Shown piece after piece: positions 1-7,038 of a DNA stretch of 64,000 nt. The position numbers and the translations under genes were made by a program. The stretch lies in NCBI RefSeq assembly GCF_004124325.1, contig NZ_QBDT01000001.1, positions 6,882,001 to 6,946,000 on the forward strand. Reading direction: 5' to 3'. The stretch's first letter is position 1. Each line of letters begins with the position of its first letter. The stretch comes from Streptomyces sp. L2 (GTDB taxonomy: Bacteria; Actinomycetota; Actinomycetes; Streptomycetales; Streptomycetaceae). Under the pieces are notes generated by a model. The model did not search any database, had not been told where the DNA came from, and worked only from the letters and a program-made list of their open reading frames with translations.

Positions 1-113
1 CGTCCGGCCGGGCGCGGCCGGTCGTTCGACGGATGCCCGGGCGGGGCGCGGTTCGCATAGTGGGCAGGGGGCTGTCAGTCGCCTCCTCCTCCGCTGACTC
101 GAAGAGGTCCACT

Positions 114-1214
114 GTGGAACCACCGAACCGGCAGACGACCCTGCCGCCCGACGACCGGCGGGACACCGGTGCCCGCACCGCGTCCGCGACCGGTGCCCGG
201 CGTTCGCCGGACGGGCCGCTGTCCTGGGGCACGGGGAGCGGGACGTCCGCCCCCGAGGTGCTCGGTGTCACCGACGTCGCGCGCTCCTTCCGTACCCGGC
301 GCAGAACGGTGGACGCGCTCAACGGCGTGAGCCTGTCCGTCGCCGCGGGAGAGCTGGTGGGCCTCCTCGGCCTGAACGGCGCCGGAAAGACGACGCTGTT
401 GAAGATCGTGTCCACGCTGCTGCTGCCGAGCTCCGGAAGCGTGCGAGTCTGCGGTCACGACGTGGTCCGCGAGCCTCGGGCGGCCCGCCGGCGCCTGTCC
501 GTCGTACTCGGCGGCGACCGCGGTCTCTACCTGCGCCTGTCGGCCCGGGACAACCTGGAGTTCTTCGCGATGCTCACCGGGCTGCACCGGCGTGAACTGG
601 CCCGGCGCACGGAGCAGGCACTGGAGTTCGTGCACCTCGCACACGTCGCCAAGACCCCCGTGGAGACGTTCTCCCGCGGCATGCGCCAGCGCCTGCACCT
701 GGCCATCGGCATGGTCACGCGTCCGGATCTGCTGCTGCTCGACGAGCCGACCGTGGGGCTGGACCCCGTCGAGGCCCAGAACGTCAGGGCGGCCGTGGCC
801 GCCATGCGCGCCGAAGGCACCGCGATCGTCCTGACCAGCCACTATCTTCACGACATCGAGCAGTTGGCGGAGCGAGTGGTGGTGCTGCACCAGGGCCGCG
901 TCCTGCACGACCTGCCCCTGCCCCGGCTGCTGGAACGGGCCAGGACCGCGGCCGTCGTGACCATCGGCGGCCGGGGTACGGCGCCGCGACGGCCCGCGGA
1001 CTCCACGGGCGGCCTCATCCGGGTGGAACGGCTGGAGCAGCACGACACCGGGTGGACGATGGTGCTCCAGCTGGCGTCCTGGACGCCCTCCTCACTGCGC
1101 GAACTGGCCGACGCCTGGCCCGACCAGCAGATCCTGGACGTCAGGGTCGCCCCTTCCGGCCTGGAGCAGGTCTTCTTCGACCTCGCGGACGGCACGCGGG
1201 CGGAGGCGTCGTGA
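114..1214 (+). CDS. ABC transporter ATP-binding protein, DrrA-like exporter
   Basis: Nucleotide-binding subunit of an ABC-2 type exporter, cytoplasmic and membrane-associated. From the GTG at 114 (GAAGAGG about 8 bases upstream) it is 366 aa; an ATG at 33 would add 27 residues. After a ~50-residue polar leader it shows Walker A (GLNGAGKTT), the signature SRGMRQR and Walker B (LLLLDEPTVGLD) followed by a switch histidine (TSHYLHD). The C-terminal ~90 residues match the extension found in daunorubicin-resistance type ATPases. Its stop overlaps the GTG of the first permease gene (GTGA), so the three transporter genes are almost certainly one operon. Substrate unknown; drug, lipid or peptide export are all possible. 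Confidence 0.9.
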   Translation: MEPPNRQTTLPPDDRRDTGARTASATGARRSPDGPLSWGTGSGTSAPEVLGVTDVARSFRTRRRTVDALNGVSLSVAAGELVGLLGLNGAGKTTLLKIVSTLLLPSSGSVRVCGHDVVREPRAARRRLSVVLGGDRGLYLRLSARDNLEFFAMLTGLHRRELARRTEQALEFVHLAHVAKTPVETFSRGMRQRLHLAIGMVTRPDLLLLDEPTVGLDPVEAQNVRAAVAAMRAEGTAIVLTSHYLHDIEQLAERVVVLHQGRVLHDLPLPRLLERARTAAVVTIGGRGTAPRRPADSTGGLIRVERLEQHDTGWTMVLQLASWTPSSLRELADAWPDQQILDVRVAPSGLEQVFFDLADGTRAEAS

Positions 1215-1981
1215 CCGCCCTGCGAGGCGCGGCGCCGATCCTGGCCGCCGCCCGTCTGCAACTGCGCGGTACCGCCTGGCTGTCGATACTGATCGGCGCC
1301 GCGGTCCAGCCGGCCACGTACGTCACCATCACCCTGGCCGCCCACGGGACGTCCGCGCTCGACCGCCCCACGATCGTCCTCGGCAGCGGGCTGCTCAGCG
1401 CCTGGACGGTCACACTGTGGCAGGCCGGCATGGTTCTGCGCCGCGAGTTCTGGGCGGGCACGCTGCCCGCCATCTGTTCCCGGTCCGCCGGCCTCGGGCC
1501 GGTCCTGGTGGGGAAGACGCTCGCCGCCGTCGGCCTGTCCGTCACCCTGACCGCCGCGTCCGTCGCGGTCGTGGCCGCCGTCGAGGGCCACCCCCTGGCC
1601 ATCGCGCGTCCCGGCGTCTTCTGCCTCGCCCTCGTGGCCGGGTTCGCGGCGACGCTGCCGCTGGGCCTGCTGGTCTCCTGTCTCTTCCTGCTCACCAGGT
1701 CGGCGATCCGGGTCGCCGAGACCCTGCTGTACCCGGTCTTCATCCTCGGCGGCCTGCTGATCCCGCTGGACCGGCTGCCCGCGTGGCTGCGTCCGGTGTC
1801 CGGCGCGCTCAGCCTGCACTGGGCCCAGCAGTTGCTGACCGGCGCCGCGGCGGGCTCGGTGCCCGCGAGCGGCTGGGCCGGTCTGGCGGTCACGGCAGCC
1901 GTGTACACCGTGGCCGCTCGCCTCGCCTTCCGGCGGGTGCTGCGCCGGGCCCGTGAGGAGGGCACCCTTGAGATCTTCTGA
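1211..1981 (+). CDS. ABC-2 type transporter permease, first subunit
   Basis: Integral membrane subunit of about 256 aa pairing with the ATPase just upstream. The GTG at 1211 overlaps the ATPase stop and has GGAGG a few bases upstream. About six hydrophobic segments are visible, the usual ABC-2 permease topology; the region ending in LLYPVFILGGLLIPLDRLP is the typical ABC-2 re-entrant/fifth helix area with its conserved G-x-x-x-P pattern. It differs from the next gene in sequence, so the channel is probably a heterodimer. Substrate cannot be deduced. Confidence 0.87.
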   Translation: MTALRGAAPILAAARLQLRGTAWLSILIGAAVQPATYVTITLAAHGTSALDRPTIVLGSGLLSAWTVTLWQAGMVLRREFWAGTLPAICSRSAGLGPVLVGKTLAAVGLSVTLTAASVAVVAAVEGHPLAIARPGVFCLALVAGFAATLPLGLLVSCLFLLTRSAIRVAETLLYPVFILGGLLIPLDRLPAWLRPVSGALSLHWAQQLLTGAAAGSVPASGWAGLAVTAAVYTVAARLAFRRVLRRAREEGTLEIF

Positions 1982-2756
1982 CGTGATGTTCGCGCTGGGC
2001 CGCACGGTACGCGTCGGCGTCCGGGAGTACCTGGTCGAGCAGCCTCCCAGGGTGCTGGCCGGCGCCGTCGCGCCCCGCGCGGTGCTCCAGGTGGTCTTCC
2101 TGACCGTCCTGGGCCAGGCCGTGGCCGGCCCCGGAGGTGCCGTCGCCGCGGGCCTCGGGGCCTGTGCCTTCGCCATCGTCACGGCCACCGTGGTCAAGGC
2201 CCCGGACGTGCTGATCAACGAACGGCACCAGGGAACGCTGCACCGCCTGCGGCTGACCGAACTCCCGCTGCCGGGGCTGGTCGTCGCGCGGTGGGTGGTC
2301 TACGGGATCGAGGGTTTCGCCTCGGCGGTGCTGGCCGTTCCGCTGGTGGCCCTGATCACCGGCGACGGGCGGGTCCTGCGCGCACTGCCCGCCCTGCTGC
2401 CCCTGTTCGCGGTGGTCGTGGTGACGACGAGCGGCTACGGACTGGCGGTCGCCGTCCTCGCGCTGGGCAGGCGGGCCGACGTCTTCCTCGCCAACATGGC
2501 CTCCTATCTGGTGCTCGCCCTCGGCGGCGTGCTCGTCCCGCTGGCGCCGGGGACCCTGCGGGCCCACCTGGGCGCGCTGCTGCCCCTCTCCCACGGCGCC
2601 GCCGCGCTGCGCCACGTGGTCGAGTCGGGCCGGCCCGCCTGGCCCGACGTCCTCGCAGAGCTGCTGGTGGGGCTCGCGTGGTGGACGCTGGCACTCGCCG
2701 GAATGCGGATCCAGGCCGCACGGTCCCGCCGCCTCGGCAGCGACTTCCGCTTCTGA
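1968..2756 (+). CDS. ABC-2 type transporter permease, second subunit
   Basis: Second membrane subunit, about 262 aa. I chose TTG at 1968 because AGGAGG lies six bases upstream; GTG at 1953 is in frame but would put that AGGAGG inside the coding region. It overlaps the previous gene by 14 bases. Six hydrophobic stretches are visible and the middle reads as an ABC-2 membrane domain (ERHQGTLHRLRLTELP is the usual cytoplasmic loop between helices 2 and 3). Last gene of the transporter trio; 126 bases separate it from the cupin-oxygenase gene, which may be co-transcribed. Confidence 0.85.
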   Translation: MRSSDVMFALGRTVRVGVREYLVEQPPRVLAGAVAPRAVLQVVFLTVLGQAVAGPGGAVAAGLGACAFAIVTATVVKAPDVLINERHQGTLHRLRLTELPLPGLVVARWVVYGIEGFASAVLAVPLVALITGDGRVLRALPALLPLFAVVVVTTSGYGLAVAVLALGRRADVFLANMASYLVLALGGVLVPLAPGTLRAHLGALLPLSHGAAALRHVVESGRPAWPDVLAELLVGLAWWTLALAGMRIQAARSRRLGSDFRF

Positions 2757-2882
2757 CGCCCACCACCGAGCGCGTGCGACACCTGTGCGCCGCGCCCTGA
2801 CCGGCACGTTCACCACCCGCGCGCCGCGCCACGGCACCGGAACCGGTGCACCCCTGATCAGGACCACTCGAGGAGATGACCC

Positions 2883-3851
2883 ATGTCCGTACACACCCTG
2901 TCCGAGCTGGTCGGCGACACCGCCGCGTTCCGGCGGACCCACTGGCGGCGCACGCCCGCGGTGTTCCGGCCCGCGACGGCGCCGCGACCGCCCATGACCC
3001 TCGCCGACCTCGACGCCGTACTCTCCTTCGGCGCGCTGCGGTCGTCGTACGTGGAGCTGGCCCGCGCCGACAAGATCATCCCGCCGGAGGCCTACTGCGG
3101 TCCGCGCACGGTGAACCAGCGCGTCCACGACGGATTCGCGGACGGCGGCAAGATCCGGGACCTGGTACGGGACGGCGGCACGCTGCTGCTGCGCTGCGTC
3201 GACCAGTGGCACGCCCCGACGGCCGCTCTCACCGGCGCCCTGGCCAAGGAGCTGGGCCGCAAGGTGGAGGCGTTCTTCTTCGTCACGCCGCCCGGCCGCC
3301 AGGGCCTGCGCATCCACCGGGACGACGCCGATGTCTTCGTCCTGCAACTCAACGGGAGCAAGAGCTGGCACGTCCACGCCGGACCGGCCGACGGCGACTG
3401 GGCGCCCGGGCCGCTCCGGCAGGACGGTGGCCCGGCACTGCTGTCCACCGATCTCCACGCCGGCGAGGTCCTCTACATCCCCCGGGGGTACGCACACCAC
3501 GCCACCGGAAGCCAAGGCCTGTCCGCCCATCTGTCGCTCACCGTCCGGGAAGTGGGCGGAGTCCACCTCTACAAGGCCCTCCAGCAGGCCCTGCTGGAGG
3601 GGCACCGCATCACTCCGCGGCCGGCCGACGACGCGGCGCTCCTCGACGAGGCGTCCGTCATGCTCAGGCACCTGAAGGACCGGCTGACCACGCTCTCCCC
3701 TGACGACCTCCTCTCCCGCGCGCGGGCGTCCCTGCTCGCCGACGAGACCGGGCACACCAGTCCCGGGCTGGACGACCTCGCACGATCCCTGGAGCCGTCG
3801 GCGGACGCGGCCGCCCCGGATCAGGAGAAGGGCAGCAGCTCGTGCAATTGA
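2883..3851 (+). CDS. JmjC/cupin-fold Fe(II)/2-oxoglutarate-type oxygenase
   Basis: A 322-aa protein with a JmjC-type cupin core. The metal-binding H-x-D is visible at about residue 141 (IHRDDADVF), the core strand QLNGSKSWHV follows, and the distal histidine is probably in PRGYAHHA near residue 200. This arrangement fits the family of ribosomal-protein and peptide hydroxylases (RoxA/YcfD-like, and cupins in RiPP clusters). Substrate unknown. ATG at 2883 has AGGAG upstream. It lies on the same strand behind the ABC exporter, and its 3' end overlaps the convergent LAL regulator gene by 31 bases. A role in tailoring an exported peptide or metabolite is inference from context. Confidence 0.83.
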   Translation: MSVHTLSELVGDTAAFRRTHWRRTPAVFRPATAPRPPMTLADLDAVLSFGALRSSYVELARADKIIPPEAYCGPRTVNQRVHDGFADGGKIRDLVRDGGTLLLRCVDQWHAPTAALTGALAKELGRKVEAFFFVTPPGRQGLRIHRDDADVFVLQLNGSKSWHVHAGPADGDWAPGPLRQDGGPALLSTDLHAGEVLYIPRGYAHHATGSQGLSAHLSLTVREVGGVHLYKALQQALLEGHRITPRPADDAALLDEASVMLRHLKDRLTTLSPDDLLSRARASLLADETGHTSPGLDDLARSLEPSADAAAPDQEKGSSSCN

Positions 3852-6415
3852 TGACGCGAGGTGATGCCCAGCTTGGGAAACACCTTGTGCAGGTGGTAAC
3901 TGACGGTGCGCTGGCTCAGATAGAGCTGGGCCGCGATCTCGCTGTTGCGCATCCCGCGGGCCGCGTACGTCGCGATCTGCAGCTCCTGCGGCGTCAGGGC
4001 GCATGCGGGGCGGGCCGGTCCGTCCGGCTCCACGGACTGCTTGCGCACCCCCGCGGCACGCAGTTCACCGCGAGCCTGCTCCGCCCAGGGGGTGGCGCCC
4101 AGCGACTCCAACCGGTCCACGGCAAGCCGCAGTTGCTCCCGCGCGTCGATCACCCGGCGTTGCCGGCGCAGCCAGTTGCCGTACAGCAGCCGCACCCGCC
4201 CCTGGGCGAAGGGCGCCGACGCCGCGCTCGCCAGTGCCTTCTCGAACGCGGGCTGGGCGCCGTCACCGGCGAGCAGGGCCCCGGCCCGGTCCAGCCCCGC
4301 GACGTGCGGACCACCGCGCCCGCCCCACGCGTCCACCGCCGACTCGAACCGGGCCATCCACACGCGGGCCTCGTCCTCCCGGCCGGTGCGCAGCGCCACC
4401 TCGATCAGGTCGGGATAGACCAGCAGTGCGACGGAGCCGTGCGCGGCGGGCGAACCCGCGGTGACGACGTCCTGGAAGTGGTGGAACGCGTCCTGGCTCC
4501 GCGACTCCGCCAGTGCCGCGAGGCCGCGGGCCCACTGGGTGACGGCCCGCGTCGAGGTGCGGGCGTCACCGCCGGCGAGGGCGGCCGTCGCGTGGTCGCG
4601 GTGCGCGGCGAGGTCGCCGCGCACGGCGGCGAGCCAGGCCAGCAGGGCGTGGAAGGCCCCGGCCGGCCCGGACCTTCCCGTGCGCGCACACTCCGTGAGG
4701 CCCCGCTCGCCGTGTGCGCGGGCCTGGGACCACGCACCCGTCAGCAGTTCCCCCGCCGACAGTTCGTACAGGACTCCCGGCAGGGCGGCCACGGCGCCGG
4801 CACGTTGCAGCAGCTCCAGGTGGCGGCGCAGGTACGGGACGTCCGGGGTGGTGAGACCCGGCAGATGGGGCCGGGGCCCGGGCAGCCAGCACCAGGGCAC
4901 GGGGGCGTCGTCCGCCGGCGGCACCGGCGTCGCGAGGAGCGGGCGTACGGGATCCCCGGCGCGGCCGTCGGTCCATGAGGACCGGGCGGCGAGCGCCGTG
5001 AGCCGGTGACGGAGCCAGGGGTCCGCGTCGTCCGGCGCGGTGGGGACCGAGGCCGCCGCAGGCCCGGAACCGGGCGCCGCCTCCGCGCCCTGCCACACCA
5101 GTGCGCGCACGTAGTCGAGTCGGGCCCGGTCGGCAGTGGTCTCGGCGAGGGCATACGCCTGTTCGAGGAGCGCGGCGGCCCGAACGGTGTCGGCGGCGGC
5201 CCAGGACGAGGCCGCGGCCTCGGTCAGGCACCGCAGGCGCAGCGCCGGGCACGCGGCGAGTTCGGCCGCCCGGCCCAGCAGCTCCGCCGCGGCCGCGGCT
5301 CCCGGGGCGGCGTTGCGGGCCAGCTCGGCCACGGCCTCGGCGACCGTGTCATCGGTGCCCAGTGTGGCCTCCGCGAGGTGCAGGACCCGGCCGGTGCTGC
5401 CGGGTTCGGCGGCCCGGGCGAGGCTGAGGTGGGCGGCCCGGCGTTCACTCACCGCGGCGCTCTGGTAGACGGCCGAACGGACCAGGGGATGACGGAACCG
5501 CACCTGGTGCCGGTCGAGTTGGAGGATGCCCTCGGCCGCGGCCGTCCCGAGCGCGGCGGTCCCGGCGTCCTGGTCCTCGCAGGCACCGAGAACGGCACAG
5601 AGGTCTCCGTCGTGGGAGGCCGCCGCGAGCAGCAGGCAGCCGCCGGGATCCGCCGTGTCCGTGCGGAAGACGCGCCGGAGGCGCTCGGTCAGCTCAAGCA
5701 GCCGCGGCAGCGGTACCGAGCCGTCCAGTTGCCCCGCGCTCAACGCGCGGGGCAGCTCCACGAGGGCCAGCGGATTGCCCCGCGCCTCGGACAGCAGCCG
5801 GGCCCGCACGCCTTCGGCGGCCGTGGGAGCCGAGATCGCGAGCAGGGCCCGGGCGGCCTCCGCGTCCAGCGGCCCCACGCGCATCTCACCGATGTGGGGA
5901 GCGGGAAAGGACGGCGTCGTGTCGCGTGCGGCGAAGAGCAGTCCCACGCCCTGCACGTCGGCCAGTCGGCGCGCCGCGAAGGTCAGCGTCCGCGCTGACG
6001 CGGGGGCGAGCCGGTGGGCGTCCTCCACGACGAGCAACACGGGAGTGCGGGCGGCCGCGGTGGCCAACAGCGTGGACGTGCCGAGCGCCACGAGGAAGCG
6101 GTCCGGGTCGCCGCGGTCGTGGCCGAGGGCCGACCGCAGGGCCGCCGCCTGCGGTTCGGGCAGTGCCGCGAGATCGGCCAGCAGAGGACTCAGTACCTGG
6201 TGCAGGGCGGCGAACGGAAGGTCGCTCTCCTCCTCGACGCCGGCGGCCCGCAGCACCCTGACACCCTCACCGGTCTCGCGCAGGACGGTGTCGAGCAACG
6301 CGGTCTTGCCGATGCCGGCCGGGCCGCGCAGCACGAGCGCACCGCTGCGCCCGGCCCGCACCCCGGACACGAGGCACGCCAGTTCCCTGCGTTCACGCTC
6401 ACGACCGACCACCAT
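3821..6415 (-). CDS. LuxR-family transcriptional regulator, LAL type with AAA ATPase domain
   Basis: Large ATP-binding LuxR regulator of 864 aa. The start ATG at 6415 has GGAAAGGAA seven bases upstream; an upstream in-frame start exists but lacks support. N-terminal AAA-type domain with Walker A (GPAGIGKTALL, about residue 28) and Walker B-like LLVVEDAH; a long alpha-helical, Ala-rich middle typical of TPR-like LAL regions; and a C-terminal LuxR helix-turn-helix (LTPQELQIATYAARGMRNSE ... LSQRTVSYHLHKVFPKLGI). Such proteins usually activate secondary-metabolism or sugar genes. A SARP-like operator (6581-6598) sits upstream in this gene's orientation, so the nearby SARP may control it. Confidence 0.92.
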   Translation of the reverse strand: MVVGRERERRELACLVSGVRAGRSGALVLRGPAGIGKTALLDTVLRETGEGVRVLRAAGVEEESDLPFAALHQVLSPLLADLAALPEPQAAALRSALGHDRGDPDRFLVALGTSTLLATAAARTPVLLVVEDAHRLAPASARTLTFAARRLADVQGVGLLFAARDTTPSFPAPHIGEMRVGPLDAEAARALLAISAPTAAEGVRARLLSEARGNPLALVELPRALSAGQLDGSVPLPRLLELTERLRRVFRTDTADPGGCLLLAAASHDGDLCAVLGACEDQDAGTAALGTAAAEGILQLDRHQVRFRHPLVRSAVYQSAAVSERRAAHLSLARAAEPGSTGRVLHLAEATLGTDDTVAEAVAELARNAAPGAAAAAELLGRAAELAACPALRLRCLTEAAASSWAAADTVRAAALLEQAYALAETTADRARLDYVRALVWQGAEAAPGSGPAAASVPTAPDDADPWLRHRLTALAARSSWTDGRAGDPVRPLLATPVPPADDAPVPWCWLPGPRPHLPGLTTPDVPYLRRHLELLQRAGAVAALPGVLYELSAGELLTGAWSQARAHGERGLTECARTGRSGPAGAFHALLAWLAAVRGDLAAHRDHATAALAGGDARTSTRAVTQWARGLAALAESRSQDAFHHFQDVVTAGSPAAHGSVALLVYPDLIEVALRTGREDEARVWMARFESAVDAWGGRGGPHVAGLDRAGALLAGDGAQPAFEKALASAASAPFAQGRVRLLYGNWLRRQRRVIDAREQLRLAVDRLESLGATPWAEQARGELRAAGVRKQSVEPDGPARPACALTPQELQIATYAARGMRNSEIAAQLYLSQRTVSYHLHKVFPKLGITSRHQLHELLPFS

Positions 6416-6580
6416 GGGGAACTTCCTTTCCGGTACGGATCGAGGCGCGTGCCCGGGACGCGAACCAGCCGTCAGCGGGACCTCGCAGCGCCTCCTCGCA
6501 TCACCCCGGTGCGACTCCATGAGGTTCCGGGCGGAACCCGCTCATGGACGACGGGCGATGGCGCCATCGTGCGGATCCTC

Positions 6581-6598
6581 GATCTACGTCCGCTGTAC
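6581..6598 (-). promoter_or_regulatory. Candidate SARP operator facing the LAL gene
   Basis: Read on the minus strand: GTACAGC, spacer GGAC, GTAGATC, i.e. two heptamers with an 11-base period. Nine bases further comes CACGAT, a possible -10. The 7+4 layout just upstream of -10 is the architecture known for SARP binding sites. The 5' heptamer matches the 3' one in only five of seven positions. Confidence 0.55.
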
Positions 6599-6652
6599 GG
6601 CGGCTCTACACCGGCGTCCGTGCCCGGCGCCGGCCCCGCCGGCGAGGTGTCC

Positions 6653-6670
6653 GTAGATCGGACGTAGATC
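6653..6670 (+). promoter_or_regulatory. Candidate SARP operator facing the small peptide gene
   Basis: Perfect direct repeat GTAGATC-GGAC-GTAGATC, 11-base period, followed after nine bases by CACGGT as a possible -10. Spacer and geometry are the same as in the divergent site at 6581-6598, forming a mirror-image pair about 55 bases apart. Neither -10 is close to consensus, as is common for activator-dependent promoters. Confidence 0.6.
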
Positions 6671-6736
6671 GCCCCGTGCCACGGTGAGAGCGCTTCGGCA
6701 GCACGCCGAGCGCCACGGAAGGTGAGGGGACGCAGT

Positions 6737-6955
6737 ATGAACGCCGTGTACATGGCCATCGAGCGCACGATCGGATCCTCGGCCCGGGCCAAGGCACTCG
6801 CCTGCCTGGTGAGCGCCCTGGCGGTGGCCGGGCTCCTGCTCGGAACGGCAGCGGCGTCTGCGGGCACGACGGCCCACGGGCGGCAGCACAGCATCGCGGG
6901 TGGAGGGATCGACGACTGGAACAACACCGTCTCCGTGCAGCCTGCGATCAGTTAG
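6737..6955 (+). CDS. Small secreted peptide, unknown function
   Basis: A 72-residue reading frame with GAGGGGA six bases before its ATG. The N-terminus carries positive charge, then a hydrophobic run (ALACLVSALAVAGLLLGTAA) and an A-S-A cleavage site near residue 43, a clear Sec signal peptide. The predicted mature part is about 29 residues, Gly/Asn/Ser-rich (SIAGGGIDDWNNTVSVQPAIS), with no cysteine. I recognise no family. It stands alone between two large regulators, downstream of a SARP-like operator and with a terminator-like hairpin just after its stop. It might be a signal, a RiPP-like precursor or a minor cell-surface peptide; the sequence does not decide. Confidence 0.65.
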   Translation: MNAVYMAIERTIGSSARAKALACLVSALAVAGLLLGTAAASAGTTAHGRQHSIAGGGIDDWNNTVSVQPAIS

Positions 6956-6967
6956 GGCCTCTCGTGC

Positions 6968-6996
6968 GGATCATGCCGGGCTCCCGGCCCTGATCC
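6968..6996. terminator. Hairpin between convergent peptide and SARP genes
   Basis: GGATCA and GCCGGG on the left pair with CCCGGC and TGATCC on the right around a tiny loop, with a small internal bulge. It starts 13 bases after the peptide gene stop and lies about 40 bases from the end of the opposing SARP gene, so it may terminate both. No U-tract, as usual in Streptomyces. Confidence 0.55.
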
Positions 6997-7038
6997 GGCT
7001 TGATCCGAACGAAGGAACCCGGGCGACGTACTCCGGCG

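Noticed and set aside
75..1043. Long minus-strand open frame opposite the ABC ATPase gene
   Set aside because: Composition shadow of a GC-rich gene: no ribosome site, Gln/Gly/Arg-rich nonsense, and the plus strand has all ABC motifs.
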